From: Acanthosepion esculentum
Lineage: Eukaryota > Mollusca > Cephalopoda > Sepiida > Sepiidae
Length of the DNA: 64,000 nt
Assembly (NCBI GenBank): GCA_964036315.1
Contig: OZ038488.1
Location: 69,594,342-69,658,341 of the forward strand
Direction: 5' to 3'
The notes under the pieces were generated by a model, which had not been told where the DNA came from, searched no databases, and saw only the letters and a list, made by a program, of their open reading frames with translations. Within the stretch, counting starts at the first letter, position 1. The number at the start of each line of letters is the position of its first letter. The position numbers and the translations under genes are program-made. Shown here one piece after another: positions 24,361 to 33,839 of the stretch.

Positions 24361-25861
24361 CACTGGCCTTAATGGTTAAAAAATGCTGTAGAATGATGAT
24401 ATATAATTTTATAATCATTTATAATCTAAGTAAGAAGTTACAATTAAATCGCAAGTGAAATTCTGATGAAAGAAATAGAAGTTGAAAATTAACAATAACA
24501 GACAACACATGTCAAGTAGAATTCTATTAGTAAGAGTAAATAAGTAGTAATTTGCCATAAAGAAGAGGATGAAACTAGCTAGAAATAAGAATAAAACTCA
24601 AAGTGCCAGTTAGTTACATTTTTAAAAAATTAAATCAAAACTCAAAAGGAAACAAAGAATAAATAAAATAATAATTGAGTAAATACTTAGGTATATTTTT
24701 ATTTAAGATCTATAAAAATGAGAATGACAACCAACTACCTTATTGTTATGTGTATATATAACTCTTCTATGGATATCCTTGGTTAGTAAGATAAACCTTT
24801 TACACAGAAAAGAGATTGTGTTTTGGTTTTTTTTTTCTAATAATAATTTTAGCTTAGATAGATTAGTTAATAAAGTGTTTTAAACTGTAATGTAAAAGCA
24901 TCATTTGGAGCAGGAGATGCAAATAAATCTGTAGACAAGAAAGAAAACAAAAACGTCTAGAAAGTTATGAGATTTCACTGTCAAGAAGTGGAGAAAGAAG
25001 AAGAAAAAAAACATTTTTCCTATAAGATTGCCATGTGTATGTGTGTGGGGGGGTCTTAAACAGAAGGATTTTGGTAACAATGACCTATATACTCAATAAG
25101 ATGTTAACAATATTTATGAAAGAACAAAATGAAAGAGCAAAATTCAATTTCAACAGCTGTAGAGTTGGGTTTTTTAATGTTAAAAAATGAATATGAAACA
25201 AATGCCAAAATCTTCAACAGAACTTTTTCAAAGAGAGAGAGAGATAAGGGAGGGAGAAATCTGATCCCCTGAACCAGCTGATGAAGATACAAACAAAATC
25301 TAAACAGTTAAATTAAATAAATAATAGAACCAAAACGCATGAGAACAATTAATTTACATCTATTAGAAATTATTACGGCCTATAAACTAGGTCATTAAAA
25401 AAAGTATTTAAAATAGAGAGTAAAAGTAAAACTAAACAGGATTTTATGACAAGATAACACTCTTAGATAAACTTGCTTTTGTTCTATCAATTGTCTGATA
25501 TATATATATATATTTTTTTTCGGCTCGGACTACATGACAGGAAAAAAAAAATGTATATTGTATTTATTAAAATAAATTTTGTAAAACAAGAAAAAATAAC
25601 ACCCAAAAAGCAAAGGAAAGACTTTTTTTTTGTTTTGACATGAGGTAGTTGTTTTATTTTTCTACTTCTTGCATATATTTTCTAACATCAATAATATCAA
25701 ATCAAATTTGATAGATGGACACATGCACAACTGTTCTTATTGTAGATAAATGAAAAAATGAAATTTTAATTATCACTGAAAATAAAAACAGGAATACATG
25801 CCATACTGAAATTCTTCTATTTTTCATACAAGGCAATTTCTTTTTTCTTACTTTCCATCAG
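24361..25861. other. AT-rich non-coding stretch
   Basis: No gene was recognised. It ends in a pyrimidine tract that forms the acceptor of the candidate exon below. Confidence 0.5.
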
Positions 25862-26090
25862 TCTAATTTACTTATCTATAGATATGGAAATGCCTTACTT
25901 CCCATTGACTTTTCCCTGTTTGATCAGGGCTGGGTTGGGATTTTGGATAGGTTGGAGAAGGAATCCACTCACAAGGTCAGACAAATGTTTACAAATCACA
26001 GGTAGAGAGTTTTATGCACATCCAGAGAAAACTTACCCACTCCAGAAGAAGATTTCTGAACAAGACAAGCCATTGCTTAAGACGACACAG
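25862..26090 (+). other. candidate exon (unidentified)
   Basis: The upstream sequence ends TTTCTTACTTTCCATCAG at 25861, a good 3' splice site. The segment ends GACGACACAG directly before GTAAGAAATG, a consensus 5' splice site. One frame is open across all 229 bp (from 25863) with an internal ATG at 25884. It reads MEMPYFPLTFP...LLKTTQ and resembles no protein family I know. A second frame is open for about 46 codons. If joined in phase to the candidate exon at 27275, the frame gains only 21 residues before a stop, so a non-coding RNA or 5' untranslated exon is equally possible. Confidence 0.3.
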
Positions 26091-26588
26091 GTAAGAAATG
26101 TCACCAAAACTCAAACTGGTTTCTTGATGTTTAAGTCTTTTTTTCTCTTCGAAGGTGGGAAATTGAGTTTTTCCTTTCTTCCTTTTTTTTTTTAAAAAAA
26201 AAAGAGGAAGAATAGAATAAAGATTTTTTTTGTCACATGAAAAGAAAAAAAAAGTTAAAGCAAGTGTTTAGTCGTAATGATAGAAAGAAGTCCAGAATAG
26301 ACGAATGTGTTGGACAATTACCAACATAGTACCACTGGCCATGAAAAAAGTTCCTTTAACGATTGAAGTGAAAGAGGTGGGAGTCTGATACCCAATGCTG
26401 GTAGTAGACTAAACCAAACTTGTGTATATTTGAGAGTTGGTGGTAGCAGTGATGTAACCAAAAAGATGGTGATGGCAAGGATGAGGGTCATGTGTGGCTG
26501 CAACTGTCATGGACAATAGGGGTCTGCAAATTGCTAATCAATAGTTAGCCATTATGAAATGCACTGTCAGCACAACATTTAAATAGTG

Positions 26589-26617
26589 AATAAATAAATA
26601 AATAAATAAATAAATAA
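26589..26617. repeat. (AAAT)n microsatellite
   Basis: About seven tandem TAAA units. Confidence 0.95.
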
Positions 26618-26756
26618 GTTAAATTAAAATGGCTTAGTGCTGGTCAGTGGCTTTCAGCCTGGCTAGCAAAGTCTTCATCTTGCCTCTCTATTCTCACAAC
26701 AATAAATGCTGAATGGCTGTCATCATCATATCACAAACGAGGGGAGGGGACCACAG

Positions 26757-27612
26757 ATACCAATCAGCTGGTTGCAACTTCCAAACTTTGCTCAAGTTAC
26801 ACATGACGATGTAGCAGAAGGCATAAGGTAAAGTCATTTAGTAATTTAAGTTTTGGTCACATTCATTTTTATAAATAATAATATAGTGGTACTAGTGTAT
26901 ACGTTCATATTAACAACAATTAACAGTGATAAAAGTAGTAACAGATTACCAATACAACATGAGTATAGTAATATAACAGTAGTAAATTAGACTAGGGGAT
27001 TTGGGGGGTTAAAATATTGTAAATGAAGCTAATGTTTGAATGTATGTGGACAGGTGAGTGTGTGTGACAGAGGGACAGACTGTTGGACAGTAAAGCTAGC
27101 TAATCCTAGCTATCTCTAGACCACAGGAGCCACTATAATAGCTCCTCACAAGGTCTGCTCACACTGAACACTTGAAGAGGAATGTGTATCCAGCCTCTCC
27201 TTACTTCATGTTTACCAAAAAATCCTCTTTTTTTCCTCTCTCTCTCTTTTTTTTTTTTTCCTCTTCTCTCTTAGAACATCTTTATCTTCGCTTTCGGTTT
27301 TGGTACATATGCCACCAGTGGCACCCCCATCCTACAGTGAAATCAAGTCAATAGTAGTCAAGCAACTCAAGAGAGGAAAAGAATTAAAAAAAAAAAAAAG
27401 AGGTAAGACAGGCAGCCCCCAACCACACGCACACTCTTTGCTCAGGCACACTTCTCATTGGCTACATATGAAAAACATTAACTTGCAGAAATAAAAATAA
27501 CTGGGAGGGTAGGGGGTATGAGGCTCCTGGCCTGTTGCCTAAAAACAAATCAGACAGCTGGTCCAATCAGAAGGTAATAAGGACAAGAAAGAAATGACCA
27601 ACTGGCCAATGG
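26757..27612. promoter_or_regulatory. cluster of four CCAAT boxes
   Basis: CCAAT occurs at 26760-26764 (followed by CAG), 27563-27567 (followed by CAG) and 27606-27610 (preceded by GG), and as ATTGG at 27457-27461 (inverse AGCCAATGAG). These contexts resemble NF-Y sites. The three at 27.45-27.61 kb lie within about 155 bp in one of the less AT-rich parts of the window. No convincing TATA box or start site is visible, so promoter function is inference. Confidence 0.3.
27275..27402 (+). other. candidate exon (unidentified)
   Basis: It is preceded by a long pyrimidine tract (27222-27272) ending TCTCTTAG, an excellent 3' splice site, and followed by AG/GTAAGACAG, a good 5' splice site. The 128-bp segment is open in one frame throughout (reading ...HMPPVAPPSYSEIK... 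and ending in a Lys-rich stretch encoded by a 14-bp A run). A second frame reads NIFIFAFGFGTYATSGTPIL before a stop. Neither is recognised. The A run at the 3' end argues against strict coding use. Confidence 0.3.
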
Positions 27613-27944
27613 GGCTTACACAGTGGAGTAGCAAGTAGAGAAGGTAAAGGAGGTCTGGAAAGTTTTTTTCTTCTATTTTTTTTTAAGTTAAAGTTGGAAC
27701 CTTTGAAGTGCTTGTGTGCTCCATGCGTGTGTCGGATGGCACAGAGTTAGGGGTTGGGTAGGGTTGGGTTAACAGACTGGAAATTATACACACAAAGAGG
27801 AAGGAAGAATTTTTTTTAAAGTGACTGAAAACTCTAGTAAGTGTTTAGTAAGACGAGTATTAAAACTAAAAGTAATAACAACTACTACTACTAAAGGGAG
27901 CAAACTCGAACAGGAAAGATGGATAACCTGTCGTGGACCAGTTG

Positions 27945-28350
27945 TTAATAGGTATTTATTTACTTAACTCAAATCTGGCACAAGGCTACAGGTGTAAGGT
28001 ATTCGGTGAGGATCAAATTCCTCTCAGTAGTCATGATCCACAAAACCAGCTTTTAATCCATCCATTGTCTAATGGGAAAATATCCTACATATATTAATGA
28101 GGCACCTAGTGAGGATCGAATTCACTATAGACACTATAGAAATTATGGTAGTTTTCTAAGCATAATTTAATGTGGTACAGGGCCAAAAGTATGTGGCACT
28201 TAGTGAGGATCAAACCCACTATAGAAGTTATGATTGATGAGAATTTAGCTTATTGATCATTGCTCACCAACAAGGTGCTCATAGTTTACCAAATTTAGCA
28301 GAGTACAGCACAAGGCCATAACTATGGAGCACCTGGTGTATAAAGGGCTA
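27945..28350 (-). mobile_element. cluster of four SINE 1 fragments in one orientation
   Basis: On plus, inverted SINE 1 signatures repeat. At 27958-28040 there is GGCACAAGGCTACAGG then GTGAGGATCAAATTCCTCTC. At 28108-28130 there is CTAGTGAGGATCGAATTCAC. At 28170-28215 there is GGTACAGGGCCAAAAG then CTTAGTGAGGATCAAACCC. At 28305-28340 there is GTACAGCACAAGGCCATAAC. All four point the same way, suggesting tandem amplification or repeated insertion at one spot. Confidence 0.6.
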
Positions 28351-29558
28351 AGTTCTTTGAGATTATTGATAGCCATTGCACTATGGCATGTGGAGCTGGT
28401 TTAGTCAGATAGGGTAAAAGAGTGAGCAAGTTAGATGGGTTCTGGTGGCCAGGAGTGGGGGGGGGCAGTGGAGAAGTGACGATATCTTAATCCAGCATTA
28501 TTTGTTTTTTCTTTCTTTCTTTCTTTTTTATTTTCTTCTTCCATTTTCCGTTTGTCCCTTGCCATCTCTACACAGTGTGAAGAGAAAAAAAAAAAGTCTT
28601 ACATACTCTTTTGTCATTGCTTGAGATTTCTTTGTTGTTATTGCCTTTTTTCCTTCTTTTTTATTTTATTTATTTTCTATAGTCTTAGCACATGGCTAGA
28701 AGGGAAACCCACACATAAGCCTACACTACAGGCAATTTTACAAAAGCAGGCATATACTACAGTCAACTAAGATGTTGGCTAAAAAACATCCAGCCGGCTG
28801 AGATAGACGTCTATACATGTTTGTTATACTTTGGTAGGAGGACAGGGTTATGATACAGAAAACAGATAAATACACTCACACCAAATTTACAGACTCATGA
28901 TGGCACATAATTTCTGCAAACATTACATACAATTCCAGCCAGTCATACAGGTAATTTTATGTCAGCATGCAAAATATACACCAAATGCAGGTTATGCTGC
29001 TTAAATTCTCCTCTTCACACACTTGCTTTCTGTGTATGTTTATGCATGGGGCAAGGATATTGAATCGAGACTAGAGGTGTATTTAAATGGAGGACCAAGG
29101 CTACGTGGTTACAATAGATGAAAAGTAAAGAAAAAAAAAAGAAGTGTAAGAAGAATGCTAACAGAATGTCAGCTGGTTTTTATCCGCAGAACATCAAAGA
29201 GGTTTCTAGATGTGTATGACAACTTAAGTAAAAGTGCAAAGCCTGTTTCCCTCCTGAAGAAATAACAATGCAAACATATTCAATTATGTTTAGTCTAAGA
29301 TTGCTTTTCTCATCACAGGTTATTTGTATTGAAAAACCAAAACTTTTGCTGAATAACTATTTTCATATTTGAATGACAAGAGATTAGAATAGAAACAACA
29401 TAACTTTTACAGTGTCATTTTAATTTTAAAAAAATAAATTTTTTTTTTTTTTAAATTAAAAAAAAAAAAAATCAATGATTATAATCATTATTTTAGTGAA
29501 TATTTTTAATCTATATATCTATTTCAAGCACAAGATTCTTTAAAGAAATATGCATATG
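28351..29558. other. non-coding stretch
   Basis: No gene was recognised. A strong pyrimidine tract ending CTACACAG (to 28575) looks like a third acceptor site on the strand of the candidate exons, but no donor or terminal exon could be defined after it. A/T homopolymers occur at 29436-29471. Confidence 0.4.
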
Positions 29559-29585
29559 TAGACTGGCACAAAAGTAATTTTCTGT
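29559..29585 (+). mobile_element. possible mariner terminal sequence
   Basis: TAGACTGGCACAAAAGTAAT is close to the terminal sequence of classical mariner elements (TTAGGTTGG... followed by CAAAAGTAATT in the family known from mammals). No partner end was found nearby. Confidence 0.3.
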
Positions 29586-29874
29586 TTTAAAACTTAAATA
29601 ACATTTTTTTTTTAAATAAAAATATAGTAAAAATGTCCTCATAGATATATTTATTTTGGACCTCACAAATTGCTTTCAATTAATTGTGGAACCAAGAATT
29701 TCAGAAAATAATTAAAAAATGTCATTTAAATTTTAAAAGGAAAAGTGACTTCTGGCCCACCTTCCATTATATGACCTGTGAACACTTCTGGGGACAATGA
29801 ATTTAAAGGTTATAGCAGGTGTTCTCAGGATACAAGTGTTTTTTTTGACATTTACTTAGAAGAATAAGAAGAAA

Positions 29875-30440
29875 CTGTACTATGTCCCCTCAGGATGTTA
29901 GCAATCATGGCTCTCACAATTTCTTGTCCTTTGTAGCACTTAGTAAATTTTGTCTTTTTGCTATCTTTCCTAAATCATGCTTTGTAACTATTTATGCAAG
30001 CTCATTAAGTAGGTTATGTCCCTCTTGCCTACAATGTTCTGTGAGTGTCAAATTTTCTATGCCTTCTTTTCTCATTCTGCACCCTAGAAATTTCAACTAT
30101 CTCTTATCTGTTAAGCATGTGTCCTTTTTGTTTCCATTTTCTCCAAAACTTCATCATTGCTCACTTGTTCAGTCCATGGTATTTTCAGCATCTTTCTGTA
30201 GAGCCACATTTCTGTTACTTTAAGTTTCTTCTTCATATGTATGGAGATTGTCCAGCATTCACTGCCATATAGGAGGACTGATATTATATAACAGCTCAGT
30301 ACTGTTTTTTTGTTTTTTAATGAAATTTTCTACTTTCTTAATACTTTACTTAGCTTTTGGAAGGCATCTTTCATTATTACAATGTGCATTCAGGTTTCAA
30401 TGTCACACTTTCTGACTTTTCTATCATTATATTAGGAGTT
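29875..30440 (-). mobile_element. LINE D reverse transcriptase C-terminal fragment
   Basis: On plus it begins CCCTCAGGATGTTAGCAATC, parallel to 19495, and continues through the same order of blocks (CTTTGTAGCACTTAGTAAAT, CATTCTGCACCCTAGAAATT, GCATTCACTGCCATATAGGA). On minus the YG-containing block after the polymerase core is present but broken. Like the copy at 19485 it is 5'-truncated and inactive. Confidence 0.8.
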
Positions 30441-31133
30441 TTACCCTATACAGGAATCTCTCAAATAGAGTGGCTAATGTGTATATTGGTAACTATAAAA
30501 AAAATCCATTTTCAATTACTATGGTTAAATTGAAGAATGTTTTAACACATTAATCAAATATTATGTATGCATTAACTGTAAATGCATTAATTGAATGCAC
30601 ATTAATTGAGGGATGCCTGTATTCTTACAGTTGTTTTTTATCACATCAGTCAGAGTTGGAAAATTCTTTGTTTATTACTAGTTTTACTTTATCTCAAAAC
30701 TTTAAGACTGCAAGAGTAAACTATATGAAGTTGTTAACAATAAGATCCACAGTCTTCAACTCCTTGTTTGCCAAATCTTTGATGTCTTTATTTTAGTACC
30801 TTACTTATTACTAAGTCTTAACTTATGCTTCAAATTGTATTTTTTTTTTTTTTTAGTTAAGCATTTTTCTATTATTAATTTACTACCAGTTTTATTTAAC
30901 TCAAAGTGAAAATAATGACATAATCAAAATGTTAACATGCCCCAATATTTCAAATAAAAGGTTAGGCTGGAAACCCCAATCAATAGCAGAAAGCTACTGA
31001 ACTTGAGAAACTTATTTTCCAGAAAAATTCTTTTAATTGAAAGATTTTATGAATTTCAAGCAACCACCATACAAAATGCTTGAATTATAAGAAAACAGCT
31101 AATATTACCATTACTAATTATCATCATTTCCAT
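30441..31133. other. AT-rich non-coding stretch
   Basis: No gene was recognised. A 16-bp T run ends at 30856. Confidence 0.5.
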
Positions 31134-31309
31134 GTGGGCTATTGTCCAAATCTCTGTTATCACAATGCTTCAGTTGTTACGCCTTCAGGTTTTCATTAGG
31201 TGTATGTCAATTGCCTGTAGGTTACCTGGATAAATATACACCTGATGAAGACCAGAAGGCCCAACAGCTGAAATGTTATAATAACATCAAAAATGAGGAC
31301 AATAGCCCG
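31134..31309. mobile_element. foldback element, arms about 70 bp
   Basis: The left arm (TGGGCTATTGTCC...TTAGGTGTATG, 31134-31206) and the inverse of the right arm (CGGGCTATTGTCCTC...CATCAGGTGTATA, 31309-31234) align end to end with mismatches and small gaps. The right arm holds CTGATGA (31242-31248) and GAAA (31270-31273), the spacing and order of a hammerhead-ribozyme core, as in some Penelope-like elements. The stem between them pairs only weakly. There is no coding capacity. Confidence 0.55.
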
Positions 31310-31604
31310 TAATGTAAATAATTATTGCTTTTTTATTACAAAAAAACTATTTTATTATTTTTTGATTTCATATTTACTCATGTGGTGAAACAATGTTGTC
31401 AGATTGTTGTGATAAGAAGTAACAATAATAACACTGTTGTGATTTTAAAAAGTACTAATAAAATAATAAAGAGAAGGCTTAAAAAAAATTGTAAATTTTA
31501 TGTCGATTTATTTTTATTGCTCATCTTTAAAGGATGTAACTGAATCTTTTTATTTTCTTTTAAAACTAGCCAATTACCTTGTAGAATTTGTTTAAATAGA
31601 CAAA

Positions 31605-31650
31605 GACACACACACCACACACACCACACACACACGTATGTATGTATGTA
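31605..31650. repeat. CA-rich and GTAT microsatellite
   Basis: ACACAC/CCACAC blocks followed by a GTAT run lie immediately left of the mariner 2 terminus. Confidence 0.85.
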
Positions 31651-32370
31651 TAGGGTGCGATGGGTAAATTGTCGCCATTATATATATTTTTAAATTTTGC
31701 ACATATGCAATGTTTGTTTTTGATTTTGTCAACTGCACAGTATAGTAAGGTGTGTTGGGCACCATCTGTAAGAAAAAGAGCACAATGATGCAATTCACTA
31801 CACCAGAAATTTGGGAAATGATATGCTGTACTGCTTGGCATTCACACCGGAAGGTCCAATATGAATATTTCAGAGTGTTTGGATGTCAAACTGAGGACAG
31901 TGCAGAAGATTTGGAAAGAGTTAAATTAGTCTAATGATGTTTATGAAGGTGTTTAAAGTGATCACAAGTGATGGCAATGTTATGCCTCCATTCATCTTCC
32001 CACAGGATCTCAGACTCAATATGGAAGCCTACATCAAGTGCCTTGTGGAGGTAGTGCATCCCTGGGTCAAGAGGGTGACTGCTGGAAGACCCCTCTGTCT
32101 GGCAACAGGATTCTACACCATGCCACACAAGTATGAGAACCCAGTCATGAGGCAAGTATTATAGCCTCATTCACCAAATTAAACAAAGAAACTGTCCAGA
32201 ACAGTTGCAGGAGATTCCAAAGTCGTCTGGAGGCCGTGATTGAAGCCAATGAATGGCAATTTTATTGAATATTTCAAGATATTTTTGTGTAATTTTGGTA
32301 AATATATCTGTTGAAAAGAGATGTCAGTGTTATTTTCATTTTTGCATAATTTAGACAATCACACCCTTTA
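31649..32370 (+). mobile_element. mariner-superfamily transposon (mariner 2), internally deleted
   Basis: The ends are inverted: TAGGGTGCGATGGGTAAATT at left, and the inverse of the right end is AAGGGTGTGATTGTCTAAAT. Both ends are followed by TA. The plus strand keeps an N-terminal helix-turn-helix piece (from 31785, MMQFTTPEIW), then jumps to the catalytic-domain stretch TSDGNVMPPFIFPQDLRLN (31965-32022) and VEVVHPWVKRVTAGRP. It then jumps to the C-terminal CRRFQSRLEAVIEAN (about 32205-32250) and a stop. The first and third catalytic acidic residues have been lost by deletion and the second lies in degraded sequence. At about 720 bp it is little more than half the usual 1.3 kb. Confidence 0.85.
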
Positions 32371-32559
32371 TGTGCGTCTTGCTTCCTGTAGAGAAAGAAA
32401 AACTGCATTAAGCTTGGTAACTTGCAGTTTTATTCAAGACTAAACTCAGTAAGCACAAATACACACAGATTGATTTGCTTCTTTATGGCTTATCAATCTT
32501 TTTAAAACCAGAAAATATTTTTAGAATGTAAGAATTTATTAATGAATATGTCCTACTAA
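32371..32559. other. non-coding spacer
   Basis: Nothing recognised. Confidence 0.5.
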
Positions 32560-32720
32560 TTAACACATAGGTGGGGGAGAAGAGACGGATTCATAGCGTT
32601 CCCAGAGGGTATTTGCTCATAAGTGAATATAACAAACCTGACTGGAATTCTAACTCGGTTCTTCAATTCCCAAATCCCAGCCATTCTTCATTACACCACC
32701 CACACATCCAATCTTACAGC
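32560..32720 (-). mobile_element. tRNA-derived SINE 2
   Basis: On plus it runs GGTGGGGGAGAAGAGACGGA, CAGAGGGTATTTGCTCATAA, GTGAATATAACAAACCTGAC, TGGAATTCTAACTCGG and ends TACACCACCCACACATCC. The same order is seen inverted or direct at 43850, 50980 and 60078. On minus the T-arm-like box is GAGTTAGAATTCCAG, and the head begins TGTGTGGGTGGTGTAATG. The 60 bp after the element include TCCCAAGCGGTCACCCACCT. Confidence 0.7.
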
Positions 32721-33418
32721 ACCTGATATTCCCAAGCGGTCACCCACCTAGGTACTGACCCGGTTCAGAGTTGCTTAAGTTTGGTAAACATACAAGAACC
32801 AATTTTAAAACATGAGCCTATGAGCAGTGCTTAGATATGGCCAAGAATTATTATATATAACCTTGAGATTTTAGAAATATCAAACTAACTGACCATCAAA
32901 GAAATGTTTAATTCATTGATCTTAAATTAGACTTAAATGAGTTACTTCACACTTAGATAAAATCTAAGGTACATAACTCTATTCTGACTTTGCTGCTTCA
33001 GCATGTAATTTTATCTCCAAGGATAGTCATGAAGATACTTGAAGGAATAAGTTGAATTGCTGTTCCAAAATCATAATTAAATAGTAAATAATATATGTAT
33101 GAGGGTAGAAAACAGACTGAGTAATTCTTCTGATTTGTGTTCAAAAGATTTTCAGGCAATCACTTCATAGTAGCACATACAAGGTTCTTAAAAAAAAAAA
33201 ATCATTTTTTTGAAAAATGATTCATCACACCTCTTATAAGGTCTTACTAGAATATAGAAGCAGGCACATATATGCAAACACACCCAAATGAACTCACACA
33301 CATACATCAATGTGAACGTATACATGAACTGAATGAATGCACAAAAAGCAACTAACTGAACACAAAAGCACACGCAACTGAATGTGCATAAAAGCACAAA
33401 CTTAAGTGAAGACATGCG

Positions 33419-33420
33419 TA

Positions 33421-33480
<60 letters not shown>
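33419..33480. repeat. (TG)n then (TA)n microsatellite
   Basis: About 20 bp of TG passes into about 42 bp of TA. Confidence 0.95.
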
Positions 33481-33485
<5 letters not shown>

Positions 33486-33530
33486 AAATGGATTAAATCC
33501 AACAATTATTAATATATTTTCTGTTTATAT

Positions 33531-33827
33531 GTAATTTTAATATATACAATTTATTTAAGTAAATGTTCTGTTTTTTAATTAATCAGTATTAATTATATTT
33601 ACTGGCCTGAATGTTTGAGAAATTTGGTAAAAAATATGCATTCTCCAATAGCTAAGTGGTACAGCACATCAGATCAAATGACGGTTCTGTATAGGACACA
33701 GGTTCGATTCCGGTTGGAGAACACACATTTTCTACAAAATTTCTCAAACATTCAGGCCGGTAAATGTAATTAATACAATTTTAATAGATACAATTTAAAT
33801 AAATTGTATCTATTAAAATAACGTATA
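33531..33827. mobile_element. long inverted-repeat (foldback) element with a tRNA-like centre
   Basis: The left arm 33531-33648 and the right arm 33714-33827 are inverted copies. The inner 55-60 bp pair almost perfectly: ACTGGCCTGAATGTTTGAGA at 33601 matches the inverse of TCTCAAACATTCAGGCCGGT at 33752-33771. The outer part also matches, with ATTTTAATATATACAATTTA at 33534 matching the inverse of TAAATTGTATCTATTAAAAT near 33800-33820. The centre (about 65 bp) is the body of the tRNA-like sequence, whose acceptor stem is the inner end of the arms. The right arm contains its own small palindrome (GATACAATTT/AAATTGTATC). It could be a MITE that captured a tRNA-like gene, or a SINE-derived palindrome. 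Confidence 0.7.
33641..33721 (+). tRNA. tRNA-like sequence, type-II-like variable arm, UCA at anticodon position (probable pseudogene)
   Basis: The A box TAGCTAAGTGG (33649-33659) and B box GGTTCGATTCC (33701-33711) both match the Pol III consensus fully. The acceptor stem is TTCTCCAA (33641-33648) with TTGGAGAA (33714-33721). The D stem is GCT/AGC (33651-53/33663-65) around AAGTGGTAC. The anticodon stem 33667-71/33679-83 pairs at 4 of 5 positions, and its loop GATCAAA places TCA at the anticodon. The variable arm 33684-33697 can pair GTTC/GGAC. The T loop is TTCGATT with a stem of 4 bp plus one mismatch. Position 33 is A instead of the nearly universal U, and the stem mismatches suggest a pseudogene or SINE head. 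A long variable arm, an 8+4 stem split and UCA recall selenocysteine tRNA, but the D arm does not fit it. Confidence 0.4.
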
Positions 33828-33839
33828 AGTACACAATTT

